Positions 48,985 through 60,808 of a DNA stretch of 64,000 nucleotides are shown one piece after another (the stretch's first letter is position 1; every line of letters begins with the position of its first letter). Origin of the DNA: Parvibaculum sedimenti (GTDB lineage Bacteria > Pseudomonadota > Alphaproteobacteria > Parvibaculales > Parvibaculaceae); assembly GCF_009184905.1 (NCBI RefSeq), contig NZ_WESC01000011.1, forward strand, positions 1 to 64,000, given 5' to 3'. The notes under the pieces were generated by a model. That model was not told where the DNA came from, made no database searches, and was given only the letters and a program-made list of their open reading frames with translations. A program made the translations under genes and the position numbers.

Positions 48985-49752
48985 ATGGCACTCCCCGATT
49001 TCTCTATGCGTTCTCTGCTGGAAGCCGGCGTTCATTTCGGCCACCAGACCCACCGCTGGAACCCGAAGATGGCCCCGTTCCTCTTCGGCGACCGCAACAA
49101 TATCCACATCATCGATCTGGCGCAGACCGTTCCGCTGCTCCACCAGGCGCTCGTCGCGGTTCGTGACGTCATCGCCGGCGGTGGCCGCGTTCTCTTCGTC
49201 GGCACGAAGCGTCAGGCTTCCGAGCCGGTCGCCGCTGCCGCGAAGCAGTGCGCCCAGTACTACATCAACCATCGTTGGCTCGGCGGCACGCTGACCAACT
49301 GGAAGACCATTTCGAACTCGATCCGCCGTCTCCGTCAGCTCGACGAGATGCTCGCGGGTGAGGCGCGCGGTCTGACGAAGAAGGAAGTCCTGAACCTGAG
49401 CCGTGAGCGCGACAAGCTTGAGCGCGCCATCGGCGGCATCAAGGACATGGGCGGCCTGCCGGACATCATCTTCGTGATCGACACCAACAAGGAAACGATC
49501 GCGATCGAGGAAGCCCGCAAGCTCGGCATTCCGGTCGTCGCCATCCTCGACTCGAACTCGAACCCGGACGGCATCGCCTATCCGGTTCCGGGCAATGACG
49601 ACGCGGCCCGCGCGATCCAGATGTATTGCGATCTCGTCTCGCGCGCCGTCATCGACGGCATCTCGCAGAGCCACATCGCGTCCGGCGTCGATGTGGGTGC
49701 GGAAGTCGAGCCCACGGCCGATATCCCGGCCGGCGAGGCCGTTGCGGGCTAA
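48985..49752 (+). CDS. rpsB: 30S ribosomal protein S2
   Basis: Ribosomal protein of the small subunit, 255 residues. Seen: [41 protein letters not shown], the coiled helical arm, and [11 protein letters not shown] with [10 protein letters not shown]. The ATG at 48985 lies 10 bases after AGGAG; the ATG at 48976 would leave only one base of spacing. C-terminal extension of about 20 residues is common in alphaproteobacteria. tsf follows, as usual. Confidence 0.97.
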   Translation: MALPDFSMRSLLEAGVHFGHQTHRWNPKMAPFLFGDRNNIHIIDLAQTVPLLHQALVAVRDVIAGGGRVLFVGTKRQASEPVAAAAKQCAQYYINHRWLGGTLTNWKTISNSIRRLRQLDEMLAGEARGLTKKEVLNLSRERDKLERAIGGIKDMGGLPDIIFVIDTNKETIAIEEARKLGIPVVAILDSNSNPDGIAYPVPGNDDAARAIQMYCDLVSRAVIDGISQSHIASGVDVGAEVEPTADIPAGEAVAG

Positions 49753-49780
49753 TTCCCCGCTACTGCCTGAACGAAAAACT

Positions 49781-49821
49781 GCCCCGGCAGCCCAAAGGCT
49801 TGCCGGGGCCTGCTCATTTTT
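49781..49821 (+). terminator. Hairpin between rpsB and tsf, attenuator-like
   Basis: GCCCCGGCA (49781-49789) pairs with TGCCGGGGC (49801-49809), with an inner GCC/GGC pair around CAAA. TTTTT follows after seven bases, so it may reduce rather than stop read-through into tsf. Confidence 0.6.
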
Positions 49822-49841
49822 AAGCTTGAGAGGATATGGCA

Positions 49842-50768
49842 ATGGCTGAAGTCACCGCCGGCATGGTGAAAGAACTCCGCGAGAAGACCGGCGCGGGCAT
49901 GATGGATTGCAAGTCGGCCCTGAACGAGACCCAGGGCGACATGGAAGCGGCCATCGACTGGCTGCGCACGAAGGGCCTTGCCAAGGCCGCGAAGAAGTCC
50001 GGCCGCGTGGCGGCTGAAGGCCTTGTCGGCGTCGTCGCCGAGGGCACGCGTGGTGCGCTGGTCGAGGTCAACTCCGAGACCGACTTCGTTGCCCGCAACG
50101 AACAGTTCCAGAAGATGGTGACGGACATCGCCAAGGCGGCGCTCGCCGCCGAAGGCGACCTCGACAAGCTGCTGGCCTCGACCTATCCGGGCTCCGACAA
50201 GTCGGTGCAGGACTTCGTCACCGAGCAGGTCGGCACGATCGGCGAGAACATGAATGTCCGCCGCACCGCCTCGATCGTCGTTTCGGATGGCGTCGTTGCG
50301 GCCTACACGCATAACCAGGTCGTTCCCGGCCTCGGCAAGATCGGCGTTCTCGTCGGCCTCGAGTCGACGGGCGACAAGGCGAAGCTTGCCGAACTTGGCA
50401 AGCAGATCGCCATGCACATCGCGGCGACCGGCCCGCTTGCCACGCGCCGCGAAGATCTGGACCCCGCCGTCGTCGAGCGTGAGCGCGCCGTGCTCATCGC
50501 TGAAGCGAAGGAATCGGGCCGTCCGGAGAACATCATCGAGAAGATGGTCGAAGGCCGTATCCGCAAGTTCTACGAGGAGGTCGTCCTCCTGTCGCAGGCC
50601 TTCGTGATCGATCCGGACAACACGGTCGAAAAAGCGGTCAAGAATGCGGAAGCCGGTATCGGCGCCCCGATCAACGTCGTCGGCTTCGTCCGCTTCGGCC
50701 TTGGCGAAGGCATCGAGAAGACCGAGACGGACTTCGCTGCCGAAGTGGCTGCCGCCGCCCGCGGCTAA
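49842..50768 (+). CDS. tsf: Elongation factor Ts
   Basis: Guanine nucleotide exchange factor that recycles EF-Tu, 308 residues. Seen: the N-terminal [20 protein letters not shown] with the conserved MMDCK, then [13 protein letters not shown], followed by paired core subdomains. The ATG at 49842 is 7 bases after GAGAGGA; ATG 49836 is too close to that site. Confidence 0.97.
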   Translation: MAEVTAGMVKELREKTGAGMMDCKSALNETQGDMEAAIDWLRTKGLAKAAKKSGRVAAEGLVGVVAEGTRGALVEVNSETDFVARNEQFQKMVTDIAKAALAAEGDLDKLLASTYPGSDKSVQDFVTEQVGTIGENMNVRRTASIVVSDGVVAAYTHNQVVPGLGKIGVLVGLESTGDKAKLAELGKQIAMHIAATGPLATRREDLDPAVVERERAVLIAEAKESGRPENIIEKMVEGRIRKFYEEVVLLSQAFVIDPDNTVEKAVKNAEAGIGAPINVVGFVRFGLGEGIEKTETDFAAEVAAAARG

Positions 50769-50788
50769 GCCTTTCTGGCCTGCAATCA

Positions 50789-50822
50789 AACGCCCCCTTC
50801 GCCAACCGGCGTTGGGGGCGTT
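50789..50822 (+). terminator. Hairpin after tsf, terminator-like
   Basis: AACGCCCCC (50789-50797) pairs with GGGGGCGTT (50814-50822) with an inner GCC/GGC. Only ATTGTG follows, so the T-tract is weak. Confidence 0.6.
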
Positions 50823-50917
50823 ATTGTGACCGCCACGGGACGGGGATTCGTCCGTCCTGCCGCCAGCGATCCCGCCTGCGCCCGCCGCCGCCTGAACCGA
50901 CCCAGAAAAGAGCCAGC

Positions 50918-51643
50918 ATGACAAAAAAGCCCCTCTACAAACGCGTCCTGCTCAAGGTTTCTGGCGAAGCCCTGATGGGCGACCAGCAATATGGCATCAA
51001 TGTCGAGACGGTCGACCGCATCGCGCGGGAGATCAAGCAGGCGACTGATATCGGCGTCGAGGTCTGCCTCGTCATCGGCGGCGGCAACATCTTCCGCGGC
51101 CTCTCGGGCGCGGCCAAGGGCATGGAACGGGCGAGCGCCGACTATATGGGCATGCTTGCCACTGTAATGAACGCGCTTGCCATGCAGAACGCACTGGAAC
51201 GCTTCGGCGTGCCGACGCGGGTGCTTTCCGCCATCCCCATGATGACCGTCTGCGAGCCCTATGTGCGGCGCCGCGCGGTCAGGCACATGGAAAAGGGCCG
51301 GGTGGTGATCTTCGCCGCCGGCACCGGCAACCCTTTCTTCACCACCGACACGGCGGCGGCGCTGCGCGCGACGGAAATGGGTTGCGACGCGCTCCTGAAG
51401 GGGACGCAGGTCGATGGCGTATATTCCGCCGATCCCCACAAGGTGAAGGATGCGGAGCGCTACGACCACCTCACTTACATGGATGTGCTCGCCAAGGATC
51501 TGCAGGTGATGGATACCTCCGCCATTGCGCTGGCGCGGGAGAACGGCATCCCGATCATCGTCTTCTCAATCCATAATGATGGCGGCTTCGTCAATGTTCT
51601 GACAGGCGACGGTCGCTGCACTATCATCAGCGACGCCGCCTGA
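50918..51643 (+). CDS. pyrH: UMP kinase
   Basis: Hexameric bacterial UMP kinase making UDP from UMP, 241 residues, amino-acid-kinase fold. Seen: [51 protein letters not shown] and the VDGVYSADP segment. It is part of the rpsB-tsf-pyrH-frr set, which supplies both translation and nucleotide functions. It starts 150 bases after tsf with its own AAAAGAG site. Confidence 0.97.
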   Translation: MTKKPLYKRVLLKVSGEALMGDQQYGINVETVDRIAREIKQATDIGVEVCLVIGGGNIFRGLSGAAKGMERASADYMGMLATVMNALAMQNALERFGVPTRVLSAIPMMTVCEPYVRRRAVRHMEKGRVVIFAAGTGNPFFTTDTAAALRATEMGCDALLKGTQVDGVYSADPHKVKDAERYDHLTYMDVLAKDLQVMDTSAIALARENGIPIIVFSIHNDGGFVNVLTGDGRCTIISDAA

Positions 51644-51770
51644 ATCTGATGCATCGCAGAAGGTTGAAAATCCTTCATGCGAATATTGCAGCGAATTCAA
51701 TTACTAAGCGCGACTGGCTCATCTGAAAGCTGATTGTTTGCCATCGCGCTCTTAAGACGGAAGGAAGAAA

Positions 51771-52337
51771 ATGGCTGACCAAAAGACTCTGGATATCGAG
51801 GATGTCGAGCGCCGCATGCGCGGTGCGCTCCAGGCCCTGAAGCAGGAATTCTCCGGACTCCGCACGGGGCGTGCCTCGGCCGGTCTTCTGGATCCGATCA
51901 TGGTGGAAGCCTACGGCCAGACCATGCCGCTCAATCAGGTCGGCACGGTCGGCGTTCCCGAGCCGCGCATGATTACGGTGCAGGTGTGGGACAAGGGCAT
52001 GGTGTCCGCCGTCGACAAGGCAATCCGCAGCTCGGGCCTCGGCCTTAATCCGAATGTAGACGGCACGCTGATCCGTCTGCCGATCCCGGAGCTTAACCAG
52101 GAGCGCCGCACCGAGCTGACCAAGATCGCCGCCAAATATACTGAGCAGGCCCGCGTCGCCATCCGCAATGTCCGTCGCGACGCCATGGATGAGCTGAAGC
52201 GCCTCGAAAAAGATGGCCATATGAGCCAGGACGACCACAAGGTTGCCGCAGACAAGGTGCAGAAGGTTACGGATAAGGTGATCGGCGAAGTCGACGCCGC
52301 GCTGGCGCACAAGGAAGGCGAGATCATGCAGGTGTGA
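51771..52337 (+). CDS. frr: Ribosome recycling factor
   Basis: With EF-G it splits the post-termination ribosome. The 188 residues fit the family. Seen: [20 protein letters not shown], the [14 protein letters not shown] strand, and the helical arm with [34 protein letters not shown]-type charge pattern and SQDDHK. The ATG follows GGAAGGAAG. Confidence 0.97.
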   Translation: MADQKTLDIEDVERRMRGALQALKQEFSGLRTGRASAGLLDPIMVEAYGQTMPLNQVGTVGVPEPRMITVQVWDKGMVSAVDKAIRSSGLGLNPNVDGTLIRLPIPELNQERRTELTKIAAKYTEQARVAIRNVRRDAMDELKRLEKDGHMSQDDHKVAADKVQKVTDKVIGEVDAALAHKEGEIMQV

Positions 52338-52404
52338 GGTTATACCTCGCATCCTGCATCAGGATATATGTCTAACATTTTGTTTTTAACGGAATATTCA
52401 ACCC

Positions 52405-53157
<753 letters not shown>

Positions 53158-53158
53158 C

Positions 53159-54001
53159 ATGAGCCTGTCCCCGGAACCGCCTGCACCGAACAGCAATCTC
53201 AGGACACGGATTCTCTCCGCCCTTGTCCTGGCGCCTGCCGCGCTGGCTCTGGCCTGGCTGGGTGGCTGGCCTTTCGCCGGGCTCATCGCTGCCGCCTCCA
53301 TTGCCATGGCAGTCGAACTCGCGGCGCTCCTGCCGGGCAACAGCCTCGCCGAGCGGGTTCTGCTGGCGGGCGTTGCGCTGGCCGCGGTTGCCATGACGGC
53401 GGTTGGCCTGCCGGTTGTCGCGCTGATCGCTGGCGTGGCCGGGCTCTGCTTCTCGCTGGCTTTTCGCATGTGGCGCGGCGAGCCGCTCTGGGTGCCGTTC
53501 CTTGCCTTTCCCTATCTGGTCCTGCCATTGGTCGCGATACTTTGGCTTCGGCTCGATCCCTTGCTCGGACGGGCGGCAGTCTTCTGGCTGCTGGGTGTCG
53601 TCTGGGCGACGGATAGCTGCGCCTATTTTGCGGGCCGGGGGATCGGCGGGCCGAAGATTGCCCCGAGCCTCTCGCCCAAGAAGACATGGGCCGGGCTTAT
53701 CGGGGGCATGCTGGGGGCGGGTGCCGTCGGCTTCGTTACGTCGCTTTGGCTCGGCATGGGATCACCCGCCATTCTCGGCGGCCTCAGCGCATTGCTGGCC
53801 GTTGTGGCCCAAGCTGGCGATTTCCTCGAATCCGGGCTCAAGCGGCATGCCGGCGTCAAGGATTCGGGTAAGCTTATTCCCGGTCACGGGGGCATACTGG
53901 ACCGCGTCGATGGTCTGGTCGCAGCAGCGGTTGGCGCTGGCCTGCTGGCGCTGTTTCACGGGGCGGCAAGCACCGGCGCGGGAGTTCTGATTTGGCCCTG
54001 A
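53159..54001 (+). CDS. cdsA: Phosphatidate cytidylyltransferase
   Basis: Inner-membrane enzyme making CDP-diacylglycerol from phosphatidate and CTP, the branch point of phospholipid synthesis. At 280 residues it has about eight hydrophobic segments. The C-terminal signature is seen in [12 protein letters not shown] and [20 protein letters not shown], with the metal-binding acidic residues. Its last 10 bases overlap the dxr start. Confidence 0.95.
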   Translation: MSLSPEPPAPNSNLRTRILSALVLAPAALALAWLGGWPFAGLIAAASIAMAVELAALLPGNSLAERVLLAGVALAAVAMTAVGLPVVALIAGVAGLCFSLAFRMWRGEPLWVPFLAFPYLVLPLVAILWLRLDPLLGRAAVFWLLGVVWATDSCAYFAGRGIGGPKIAPSLSPKKTWAGLIGGMLGAGAVGFVTSLWLGMGSPAILGGLSALLAVVAQAGDFLESGLKRHAGVKDSGKLIPGHGGILDRVDGLVAAAVGAGLLALFHGAASTGAGVLIWP

Positions 54002-55221
54002 CGGCAGAAATAAGCGATCTCGAACGCGACCGCGCGGAAGCGACCCGGACGGGTCGTCCGCGCAGCGTCACTGTGCTCGGCTCGACGGGCTCCATCGGCT
54101 GCTCGACGCTCGACCTGATCGAGCGGGAGCGGGACCGCTTTGAACTCGTGGCGCTGACGGCGCACAAGAATGTCGATGCGCTGATCGAGCAGGCCCGCCG
54201 CCTGAAGCCGCAATTCGCCGTTATCGCCGACGCTCTGCTTTATGAGGATCTCAAGGCCGGGCTCGAAGCCACCGGCATCGAGGTGGGCGCCGGGCGCGAC
54301 GCTGTGGTCGAGGCGGCACTCAGGCCTGCGGACTGGGTGATGGCGGGCATCGTCGGTGCGGCCGGGCTTGCCCCGACGCTTGCGGCCGTGAGGCGCGGGG
54401 CCTGCGTCGCGCTGGCCAACAAGGAATGCCTCGTCTCCGCGGGGCCGCTCTTCCTGGCCGAGGTCGCGCGCTCGGGCACCGTGCTGCTGCCGGTCGATTC
54501 GGAACATAACGCGATCTTTCAGGTTCTCGACCAGACGCGCCTCGGCTCGGTCGACAAGATCATCCTGACGGCCTCCGGAGGGCCCTTCCGCACATGGTCG
54601 CTTGCCGAGATGGCGCAGGCGACGCCGGAGCAGGCTGTTGCTCATCCGCGCTGGAGCATGGGCGCCAAGATCTCGGTCGACTCGGCCACATTGATGAACA
54701 AGGGGCTTGAGCTCATCGAGGCGCATTACCTGTTTCCCGTCGGCGAGGAACGGCTCGATATCGTCATCCACCCGGAATCGATCATTCACAGCATGGTCGG
54801 TTATGTGGATGGCTCGGTCCTCGCGCAGCTCGGCTCGCCGGATATGCGGACACCGATCTCCTACGCACTGGCCTGGCCGGACAGGATGGCAACGCCCTGC
54901 GCGAGGCTGAATCTTGCCGAAATCGGCAAACTGACCTTCGAGGCGCCCGATCCGGTTCGCTTTCCCGCCATAAGGCTGGCGCGGGCGGCAGTGAAGGCGG
55001 GCGGCCTGGTTCCGACCATCCTCAACGCTGCCAATGAGGTGGCGGTCGCCTCCTTTCTCGAGCGCCGGATCGGCTTCCTCGACATCGCGGGCACGGTGGA
55101 ATCGGTATTGTCGGCCATGGGCCACGAGAGCGGCGAGCCGGACAATCTCGAACATATTTACGAAATTGACGGATTGGCCCGGATTCGTGCCGAGGAGTTG
55201 GTGCAATTGGCCAGCCGCTGA
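53992..55221 (+). CDS. dxr: 1-deoxy-D-xylulose 5-phosphate reductoisomerase
   Basis: Second step of the MEP isoprenoid pathway, making methylerythritol 4-phosphate with NADPH. Seen: the nucleotide-binding [27 protein letters not shown], the metal-site VDSEHNA, TASGGPF, and the [22 protein letters not shown] segment. The frame has no ATG before the GSTGSIG motif; TTG at 53992 gives 409 residues and overlaps cdsA, suggesting coupled translation. It provides precursors for the upstream uppS product. Confidence 0.93.
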   Translation: MALTAEISDLERDRAEATRTGRPRSVTVLGSTGSIGCSTLDLIERERDRFELVALTAHKNVDALIEQARRLKPQFAVIADALLYEDLKAGLEATGIEVGAGRDAVVEAALRPADWVMAGIVGAAGLAPTLAAVRRGACVALANKECLVSAGPLFLAEVARSGTVLLPVDSEHNAIFQVLDQTRLGSVDKIILTASGGPFRTWSLAEMAQATPEQAVAHPRWSMGAKISVDSATLMNKGLELIEAHYLFPVGEERLDIVIHPESIIHSMVGYVDGSVLAQLGSPDMRTPISYALAWPDRMATPCARLNLAEIGKLTFEAPDPVRFPAIRLARAAVKAGGLVPTILNAANEVAVASFLERRIGFLDIAGTVESVLSAMGHESGEPDNLEHIYEIDGLARIRAEELVQLASR

Positions 55222-55320
55222 CGTAGTCTCTCTGCGGCTCGTCGCCGGCAGGCGACGCCGGGCGGGGGCTTATTTTGCGAACCGGGACCTTCAGGGCGTG
55301 TCGAACGTCCCGGCGGGCGC

Positions 55321-56490
55321 ATGACACGAGAACGGAATTTGAGCGTGGTGGACCTACTCGCAGGCATTGGTGGCTTCGGAGAATCGCTCTGGGGCTATTT
55401 GTTGCCTTTCCTGTTCGTTCTGACCGTCGTCGTCTTCTTCCATGAGCTCGGGCACTTTCTGGTCGCGCGGCTTTGCGGCGTGAAGGTCGAGACCTTTTCG
55501 ATCGGTTTCGGTAAGGAGATTTTTGGGTGGAACGACCGGCGCGGTACGCGCTGGAAGGTCAGCTGGATACCGCTTGGCGGCTATGTGAAGTTTCTGGGCG
55601 ACGAGTCCGCGGCGAGCACGCCGGATCGCCACCGTCTCGCTCAAATTCCACCCGAGCAGCGCGGCGGGCTTTTCTATTTCAAGCCTGTGTATCAGCGGGC
55701 GGCGGTGGTGGTTGCGGGGCCTCTTGCCAACTTTGTGCTGGCCATCGTCATTTTCGCCGGGCTTTACACCGTAGTTGGGCAAGTCATCGTCAAGCCGGTG
55801 ATCAAGACCGTGGTGGAAAACAGCGCTGCGGCAGAGGCCGGTTTTCAGCCGGGCGATCGCGTGCTCTCCATTGACGGCAAGACGATCGACAGCTTCGAGG
55901 ACATGAAGCGCATCGTCAGCATCAGCAGCGACGTCAAGCTGACCTTCGTGGTCGAACGTGGCGAGGCGGATGTGACCCTCATTGCGACGCCGCGCCGGCA
56001 GGAGGTCAAGGACCCTTTCGGCAATGTGCAGCGCATGGGCATTCTGGGCCTGGTGCCCGATGCGAGCGAAGCGAACTGGCATGTCACCCGCACGGATCCG
56101 GTGACCAGCCTCGGGCTCGGAGTCAAGGAGACGTGGTTCCTTGTTTCCCAGACCTTCACCTATATCGGGCGCGTGGTTTCGGGTGCTGAAGACGCCAGCC
56201 AGATCGGCGGTCCGTTGACCATTGCACGGGTTTCGGGGCAGGTTGCGTCGGTCGGATTCTCGGCGCTGCTGAATCTGACGGCGATCCTTTCCGTAAGTAT
56301 CGGCCTGCTTAATCTTTTCCCGGTGCCGATGCTTGATGGCGGGCATCTTCTGTATTATGCGGTCGAGGTTCTCCGGGGCCGCCCGCTGGGCGAGCAGGCC
56401 CAGGAATTCGGCTTCAGAATCGGGCTCGCGCTCGTCATGATGCTCATGGTTTTTGCGACGTGGAACGATTTGGTCCATCTGTTCAGCTGA
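55321..56490 (+). CDS. rseP: Site-2 protease RseP
   Basis: Membrane zinc protease that cuts membrane-bound regulators such as anti-sigma factors. Seen: FFHELGHFLVAR with His41, Glu42 and His45, a central PDZ domain (near AAEAGFQPGDRVLSIDGK) and the C-terminal NLFPVPMLDGGHLL with the third metal ligand Asp. The 389 residues include about four membrane helices. GTG 55345 is an alternative start. It precedes bamA, matching a role in envelope homeostasis. Confidence 0.95.
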   Translation: MTRERNLSVVDLLAGIGGFGESLWGYLLPFLFVLTVVVFFHELGHFLVARLCGVKVETFSIGFGKEIFGWNDRRGTRWKVSWIPLGGYVKFLGDESAASTPDRHRLAQIPPEQRGGLFYFKPVYQRAAVVVAGPLANFVLAIVIFAGLYTVVGQVIVKPVIKTVVENSAAAEAGFQPGDRVLSIDGKTIDSFEDMKRIVSISSDVKLTFVVERGEADVTLIATPRRQEVKDPFGNVQRMGILGLVPDASEANWHVTRTDPVTSLGLGVKETWFLVSQTFTYIGRVVSGAEDASQIGGPLTIARVSGQVASVGFSALLNLTAILSVSIGLLNLFPVPMLDGGHLLYYAVEVLRGRPLGEQAQEFGFRIGLALVMMLMVFATWNDLVHLFS

Positions 56491-56573
56491 TCGTCTCGAT
56501 GCCTGCGGGCAGAGGCAACCTGGCGATAAACAACAGGGTCCCGTGGGACTCGAGCGATTGAGGTAGGTAGGGG

Positions 56574-58937
56574 ATGGGGCGACTGGTGAGTTCGATGGCC
56601 CGAGTGGCGCGGTTCGGCAGCGTCTGCGCGCTGCTTCTCGCTGTGTGGTGCCTTGCCGCATCCCTGCCGGGCAGTGTGTCGGTCGGTGGATCGGTTTGGG
56701 GTATCGCGCGGGCGGAAGCCGCAGAGGCGGAAGGTCCGGTGATCCGGAAGATTGACGTCGAGGGCAATCAGCGCATCGAGCGCGATACCGTCGTCTCCTA
56801 CATGGCCATTCAGGAAGGTGACACCTACAGCGCGTCGAAGGTCGACACCTCGCTGAAGCATCTCTTCGACACAGGCCTCTTTGCCGACGTCAATATTCGC
56901 CGCGATGGCGATACGCTCGTCGTTTCCGTCGTCGAGAATCCGATCGTCAACCGCGTCGCATATGAAGGCATCAGCGCGGTCAAGGAAGATGACCTCAACA
57001 ACGAAGTCCAGCTGAAGCCGCGCACGATCTATACGCGCGCCAAGGTTCAGGCCGACGTCACGCGCATTATCGAGCTCTATCGCCGTGGCGGCCGCTTCGC
57101 CGCGACCGTCGAGCCGAAGGTCATCCGTCTGCCGCAGAATCGCGTCGACCTCGTCTTTGAAATCAACGAGGGCCAGAAGACGAAGATCGCCGCCATCAAT
57201 TTCCTTGGTAACAAGAATTTCAGCGACGGCGATCTGCGCGAAGTCATCTCGACCAGCGAGTCCGCCTGGTGGAAGTTCTTTTCCTCGTCCGACAGCTACG
57301 ATCCTGACCGACTGACCTATGATCGCGAGCTTCTCCGCCGCTTCTATCTGTCGAAGGGTTATGCGGACTTCCGCGTCGTTTCCGCCGTGGCTGACCTCAG
57401 CCGCGACGATGCCTCCTTCCACATCACCTTCACAGTCGAGGAAGGTGAGGTCTACAATTTCGGCAAGGTCGACATCAAAACGAACCTCGAAAAGCTCAAC
57501 AAGGGCGAGCTTATGGAGCTCGTTCAGACAAAGACCGGCGAGACGTACAACGCCAATCTCATCGACAAGACGGTCGATGCGCTGACCTTCGCGGCTGGTT
57601 CCAAGGGCTATGCCTTCGCCGAAGTGCGCCCCCGTGTGCACCGCGACCGCAAGAACCACGTCGTCGATATCACCTACAACATCGCCGAGGGCCCACGCGT
57701 CTATGTCGAGCGGATCGACATCGTCGGCAACCAGCGCACGCTGGACCGCGTTATTCGCCGGCAGATGAAGCTTGCCGAAGGCGACGCTTTCAACAAGGTG
57801 CTGCTCGACAAGTCCGAAAAGAACATTCGCGGCTTGCAATATTTCGCCAAGGTCGATGTGAAGCAGCAACCGGGTTCGGCTCCTGACAAGACGATCATCA
57901 ATGTGGCCGTGCAGGAGCAGTCAACGGGTTCGCTGTCGCTGAGCTTCGGTTTCTCGTCGCTCGACAATCTGGTTGCAGGCGCTGGCCTCAGCGAGCGCAA
58001 CTTCCTCGGCCGCGGATTGCAGGTTGGCACGAACGTGTCGCTGGCCAAGCGGCAGCAGCTCATCGAGTTCCACTATACGGATCCGTACTTCCTGGACCGG
58101 GATCTGGTCGGCGGTATCGACATCTTCGGCAGCGAAACCAACTATCAGAGCGAAGCCTCGTTCGACTCGCGTACTCAGGGCGGTGGTTTCCGCTTCGGCT
58201 TTCCGCTTTCCGACAACAGCCGGTTGCTGACGCGTTATCAGCTGCGCTTCGAGAGCATCTTCAACGTCACCAGCACATCGCCCGTCATTCTTGACGCTGC
58301 CGGTTCACAGGTTCGGTCGACCGTCGGTTACGACTACTATCTTGACGAGCGTAACGATCCCGTCATTCCGACCGGCGGCTGGGACTTCCTGTTCAGTCAG
58401 GACTTTGCCGGTGTTGGCGGTTCGGTGCGCTACCTGTCGAGCCAGATACTCGTCCATAACTACTATCAGCTGGCGGAAGGCTATACTCTGACCTTGCGCG
58501 CCGACCTTGGCTACATTCAGGGTATCGGGCAGAACATCAAGCTGAATGACCGCTTCTTCAAGGGCGGTCAGGATTTCCGCGGCTTCAAGTCTGCGGGCCT
58601 CGGTCCGCGCGACATCACCACGGACGATGCCATCGGCGCCAATGGCTATGCGTTCGGTACGGCGGAAATCAGCTTTCCGAACGGTCTGCCCGAAGCGCTC
58701 GGTATTACGACGAGCCTGTTCAGCGACTTTGGTATCGTCGGCGGTGCCGATATCAACAGCGCTACGGCGGGTACGGACGTTTATAAGACCGGTTATGCGC
58801 CGCGCGTTTCGGCTGGCCTCAGCCTCAACTGGAAGTCGCCTTTCGGCCCAGTCCGTCTCGATTTCGGTCAGCCTTTCGTGAAGGAAGACTACGACAAGAC
58901 CGAAATCTTCCGCTTCAGCGCGGGTACACAGTTCTAG
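56574..58937 (+). CDS. bamA: Outer membrane protein assembly factor BamA
   Basis: Central component of the beta-barrel assembly machine, 787 residues. A Sec signal is present (VARFGSVCALLLAVWCLAASLPG). Five POTRA repeats follow from about residue 55 (IRKIDVEGNQRIERDTV) to 430, each with the VEGN/VEG-type start, and then the 16-strand barrel. The barrel has the conserved VRGF-type loop here as DFRGFKSAGLGPRD. The protein ends in Phe, the usual outer-membrane signature. A later ATG at 56595 would shorten the signal region by seven residues. Confidence 0.96.
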   Translation: MGRLVSSMARVARFGSVCALLLAVWCLAASLPGSVSVGGSVWGIARAEAAEAEGPVIRKIDVEGNQRIERDTVVSYMAIQEGDTYSASKVDTSLKHLFDTGLFADVNIRRDGDTLVVSVVENPIVNRVAYEGISAVKEDDLNNEVQLKPRTIYTRAKVQADVTRIIELYRRGGRFAATVEPKVIRLPQNRVDLVFEINEGQKTKIAAINFLGNKNFSDGDLREVISTSESAWWKFFSSSDSYDPDRLTYDRELLRRFYLSKGYADFRVVSAVADLSRDDASFHITFTVEEGEVYNFGKVDIKTNLEKLNKGELMELVQTKTGETYNANLIDKTVDALTFAAGSKGYAFAEVRPRVHRDRKNHVVDITYNIAEGPRVYVERIDIVGNQRTLDRVIRRQMKLAEGDAFNKVLLDKSEKNIRGLQYFAKVDVKQQPGSAPDKTIINVAVQEQSTGSLSLSFGFSSLDNLVAGAGLSERNFLGRGLQVGTNVSLAKRQQLIEFHYTDPYFLDRDLVGGIDIFGSETNYQSEASFDSRTQGGGFRFGFPLSDNSRLLTRYQLRFESIFNVTSTSPVILDAAGSQVRSTVGYDYYLDERNDPVIPTGGWDFLFSQDFAGVGGSVRYLSSQILVHNYYQLAEGYTLTLRADLGYIQGIGQNIKLNDRFFKGGQDFRGFKSAGLGPRDITTDDAIGANGYAFGTAEISFPNGLPEALGITTSLFSDFGIVGGADINSATAGTDVYKTGYAPRVSAGLSLNWKSPFGPVRLDFGQPFVKEDYDKTEIFRFSAGTQF

Positions 58938-58948
58938 TGCGAGTCAGG

Positions 58949-58986
58949 AGCGCGATCCCGACACCCCGTCGAGATCGCGCTTTTTC
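58949..58986 (+). terminator. Terminator between bamA and the Skp gene
   Basis: AGCGCGATC (58949-58957) pairs with GATCGCGCT (58973-58981), with TTTTTC following. Because downstream genes are essential, it may act as a partial terminator. Confidence 0.8.
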
Positions 58987-59056
58987 TAACAAAGGCCGGG
59001 CAAAACCGGCGTCCTCAACAGTTTCGTCCCAGGATTTCAAAAGGGTATTCCGGACC

Positions 59057-59647
59057 ATGAAGTTCCATCGTTTTGCCAAGCGTATGCTTGCCGCCTTGGC
59101 GTTTGTTTCCATCGCTGCCGCAGCGACGGCGCCGGCGGCGTCGGCCGCCAATCCGGCGATCATCCTGATCGTCAACACGCAGCAGATTTTCAACGAGTCC
59201 AAGGTCGGCCAGAGCATTCGCGCTCAGCTCCAGGAGCAGGCGAAGAAACTTCAGGCCGAAGACAAGAAGGGTTCGGAAGCGCTTCAGGACGAAGCCAAGA
59301 AGCTTTCCGAGCAGCGTTCGCTTCTCGGCGCCGATGATTTCAAGAAGAAGGTCGCAGCGCTCGAAAAGAAAGAAGCCGATCGCCAGGAAAAGATGCGGGT
59401 GAAGGGCGATGCGCTTCAGCTTGGCGTCAACAAGGCTCGCGCTGACGTCGAAGCGGTCATTCGTCCGATCTTCGCCGACGTGATGAAGAAGAACGGCGCC
59501 ACGCTGCTTCTCGACCAGTCGGTCGTGCTCGCCGGCGGCGTCGATCTCGACGTCACCGCCGAAGTGCTCAAGGCGCTCGATGCGAAAGTGACAAAGATCG
59601 ACGTCAAGCCGATCTCGGCGGCGGATGCGAAGAAGGCTGCTCAGTAA
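59057..59647 (+). CDS. skp: OmpH/Skp family periplasmic chaperone
   Basis: Periplasmic chaperone that holds unfolded outer-membrane proteins on the way to BamA, 196 residues. A Sec signal ends near SAA at about residue 30. The mature part begins with the beta strand AIILIVNTQQIFNESKVG, continues as a long charged coiled coil (about 60-130), and closes with the C-terminal NGATLLLDQSVVLAGGVDLDVTAEVL strand part, as in Skp. The ATG at 59057 is set by the signal peptide; the open frame reaches back to 58937. Confidence 0.92.
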   Translation: MKFHRFAKRMLAALAFVSIAAAATAPAASAANPAIILIVNTQQIFNESKVGQSIRAQLQEQAKKLQAEDKKGSEALQDEAKKLSEQRSLLGADDFKKKVAALEKKEADRQEKMRVKGDALQLGVNKARADVEAVIRPIFADVMKKNGATLLLDQSVVLAGGVDLDVTAEVLKALDAKVTKIDVKPISAADAKKAAQ

Positions 59648-59695
59648 TTCAGTGGAGAAAGGCCTCGCCTCCTAAGGGCGGGGCATGTGGTGACA

Positions 59696-60763
59696 ATGGC
59701 GGATTCTCGTTTCTTTGCGAATAATGGACCGTTCGCACTTGGCGAGATCGCCACGCGGGTGGGGGCGGAGCTTGGATCGAATGCCGACGCGGCGCGCCGG
59801 ATCGAGGACATAGCTTCGCTCGACGCCGCGGGTCCTGCCGATCTGAGCTTCCTCGACAATCCTAAATATGCAGACGCCTTTGCTGCCACGGCGGCAGGCG
59901 CCTGCCTCGTTCATCCGCGTTTCGTGGCTCGCGCGCCGGCGGGGCTTGCATTGCTGGTAAGCAAGGAGCCCTACCGCGCCTATGCGCTGGCGTGCCAGCT
60001 CTTCTACCCCGAAGAGGCACATGGTGCAGATACTTATGGTGAGCCCACCATTGTTCATCCACGCGCCGTCGTTCATCCAAGCGCAAGCATTGGCGCAGGT
60101 GCGACGATCGAGCCAGGGGCGGTGATCGGCGCAGGTGTCGAAATCGGCAGCGGTACGGTCGTCGGCGCCAACGCCGTCGTATCGAAGGGCTGCACCATCG
60201 GGCGCAATTGCTTCGTCGGCCCTAACGTCACGATCAGCCATGCCCATATCGGTGACCGCGTGATGCTGCATCCAGGTGTCGCCATCGGGCAGGACGGTTT
60301 CGGCTTTGCGATGGGTTTCCCGCGCCACGAAAAGGTGCCGCAGCTTGGCCGTGTCATCATCCAGGATGATGTCGAGATCGGTGCCAATACTACAGTGGAC
60401 CGCGGCGCTGGTCCGGACACGGTGATCGGCGAGGGCACCAAGATTGATAATCTCGTGCAGATCGGACACAACGTTCAGACAGGGCGCGGCTGCGTGATTG
60501 TTTCGCAGACGGGTGTGTCGGGCAGCGCAAAGCTCGGCGATTTCGTGGTGCTCGCGGCGCAAGTCGGCGTGACCGGCCATCTGACGATCAATTCGGGCGT
60601 GCAGGTGGCAGCGCGCAGCGCGGTCATTCACGATGTGCCCGCGGGCCAGAAATATGGCGGCGTACCGGCAAGGCCTATTCGCGAGTGGCAGCGCGAGCTG
60701 GTGGCCATCAAGAATCTCAGCAAGCGCCGAAAGCCGGATGAACCGGCCGACGACGCAAGTTAG
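59696..60763 (+). CDS. lpxD: UDP-3-O-acylglucosamine N-acyltransferase
   Basis: Third step of lipid A synthesis: adds the N-linked hydroxyacyl chain from acyl-ACP. The N-terminal uridine-binding domain ([13 protein letters not shown], with the conserved DN) is followed by a left-handed beta helix of hexapeptide repeats from about residue 105, with [10 protein letters not shown] carrying the likely catalytic His. The ATG at 59696 gives 355 residues; two GTG codons just upstream are alternatives. Confidence 0.95.
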   Translation: MADSRFFANNGPFALGEIATRVGAELGSNADAARRIEDIASLDAAGPADLSFLDNPKYADAFAATAAGACLVHPRFVARAPAGLALLVSKEPYRAYALACQLFYPEEAHGADTYGEPTIVHPRAVVHPSASIGAGATIEPGAVIGAGVEIGSGTVVGANAVVSKGCTIGRNCFVGPNVTISHAHIGDRVMLHPGVAIGQDGFGFAMGFPRHEKVPQLGRVIIQDDVEIGANTTVDRGAGPDTVIGEGTKIDNLVQIGHNVQTGRGCVIVSQTGVSGSAKLGDFVVLAAQVGVTGHLTINSGVQVAARSAVIHDVPAGQKYGGVPARPIREWQRELVAIKNLSKRRKPDEPADDAS

Positions 60764-60808
60764 TGGCGAAGGATAAGCGGCGTCTGCCGTGCGAGAGGGA
60801 ATGAGATA

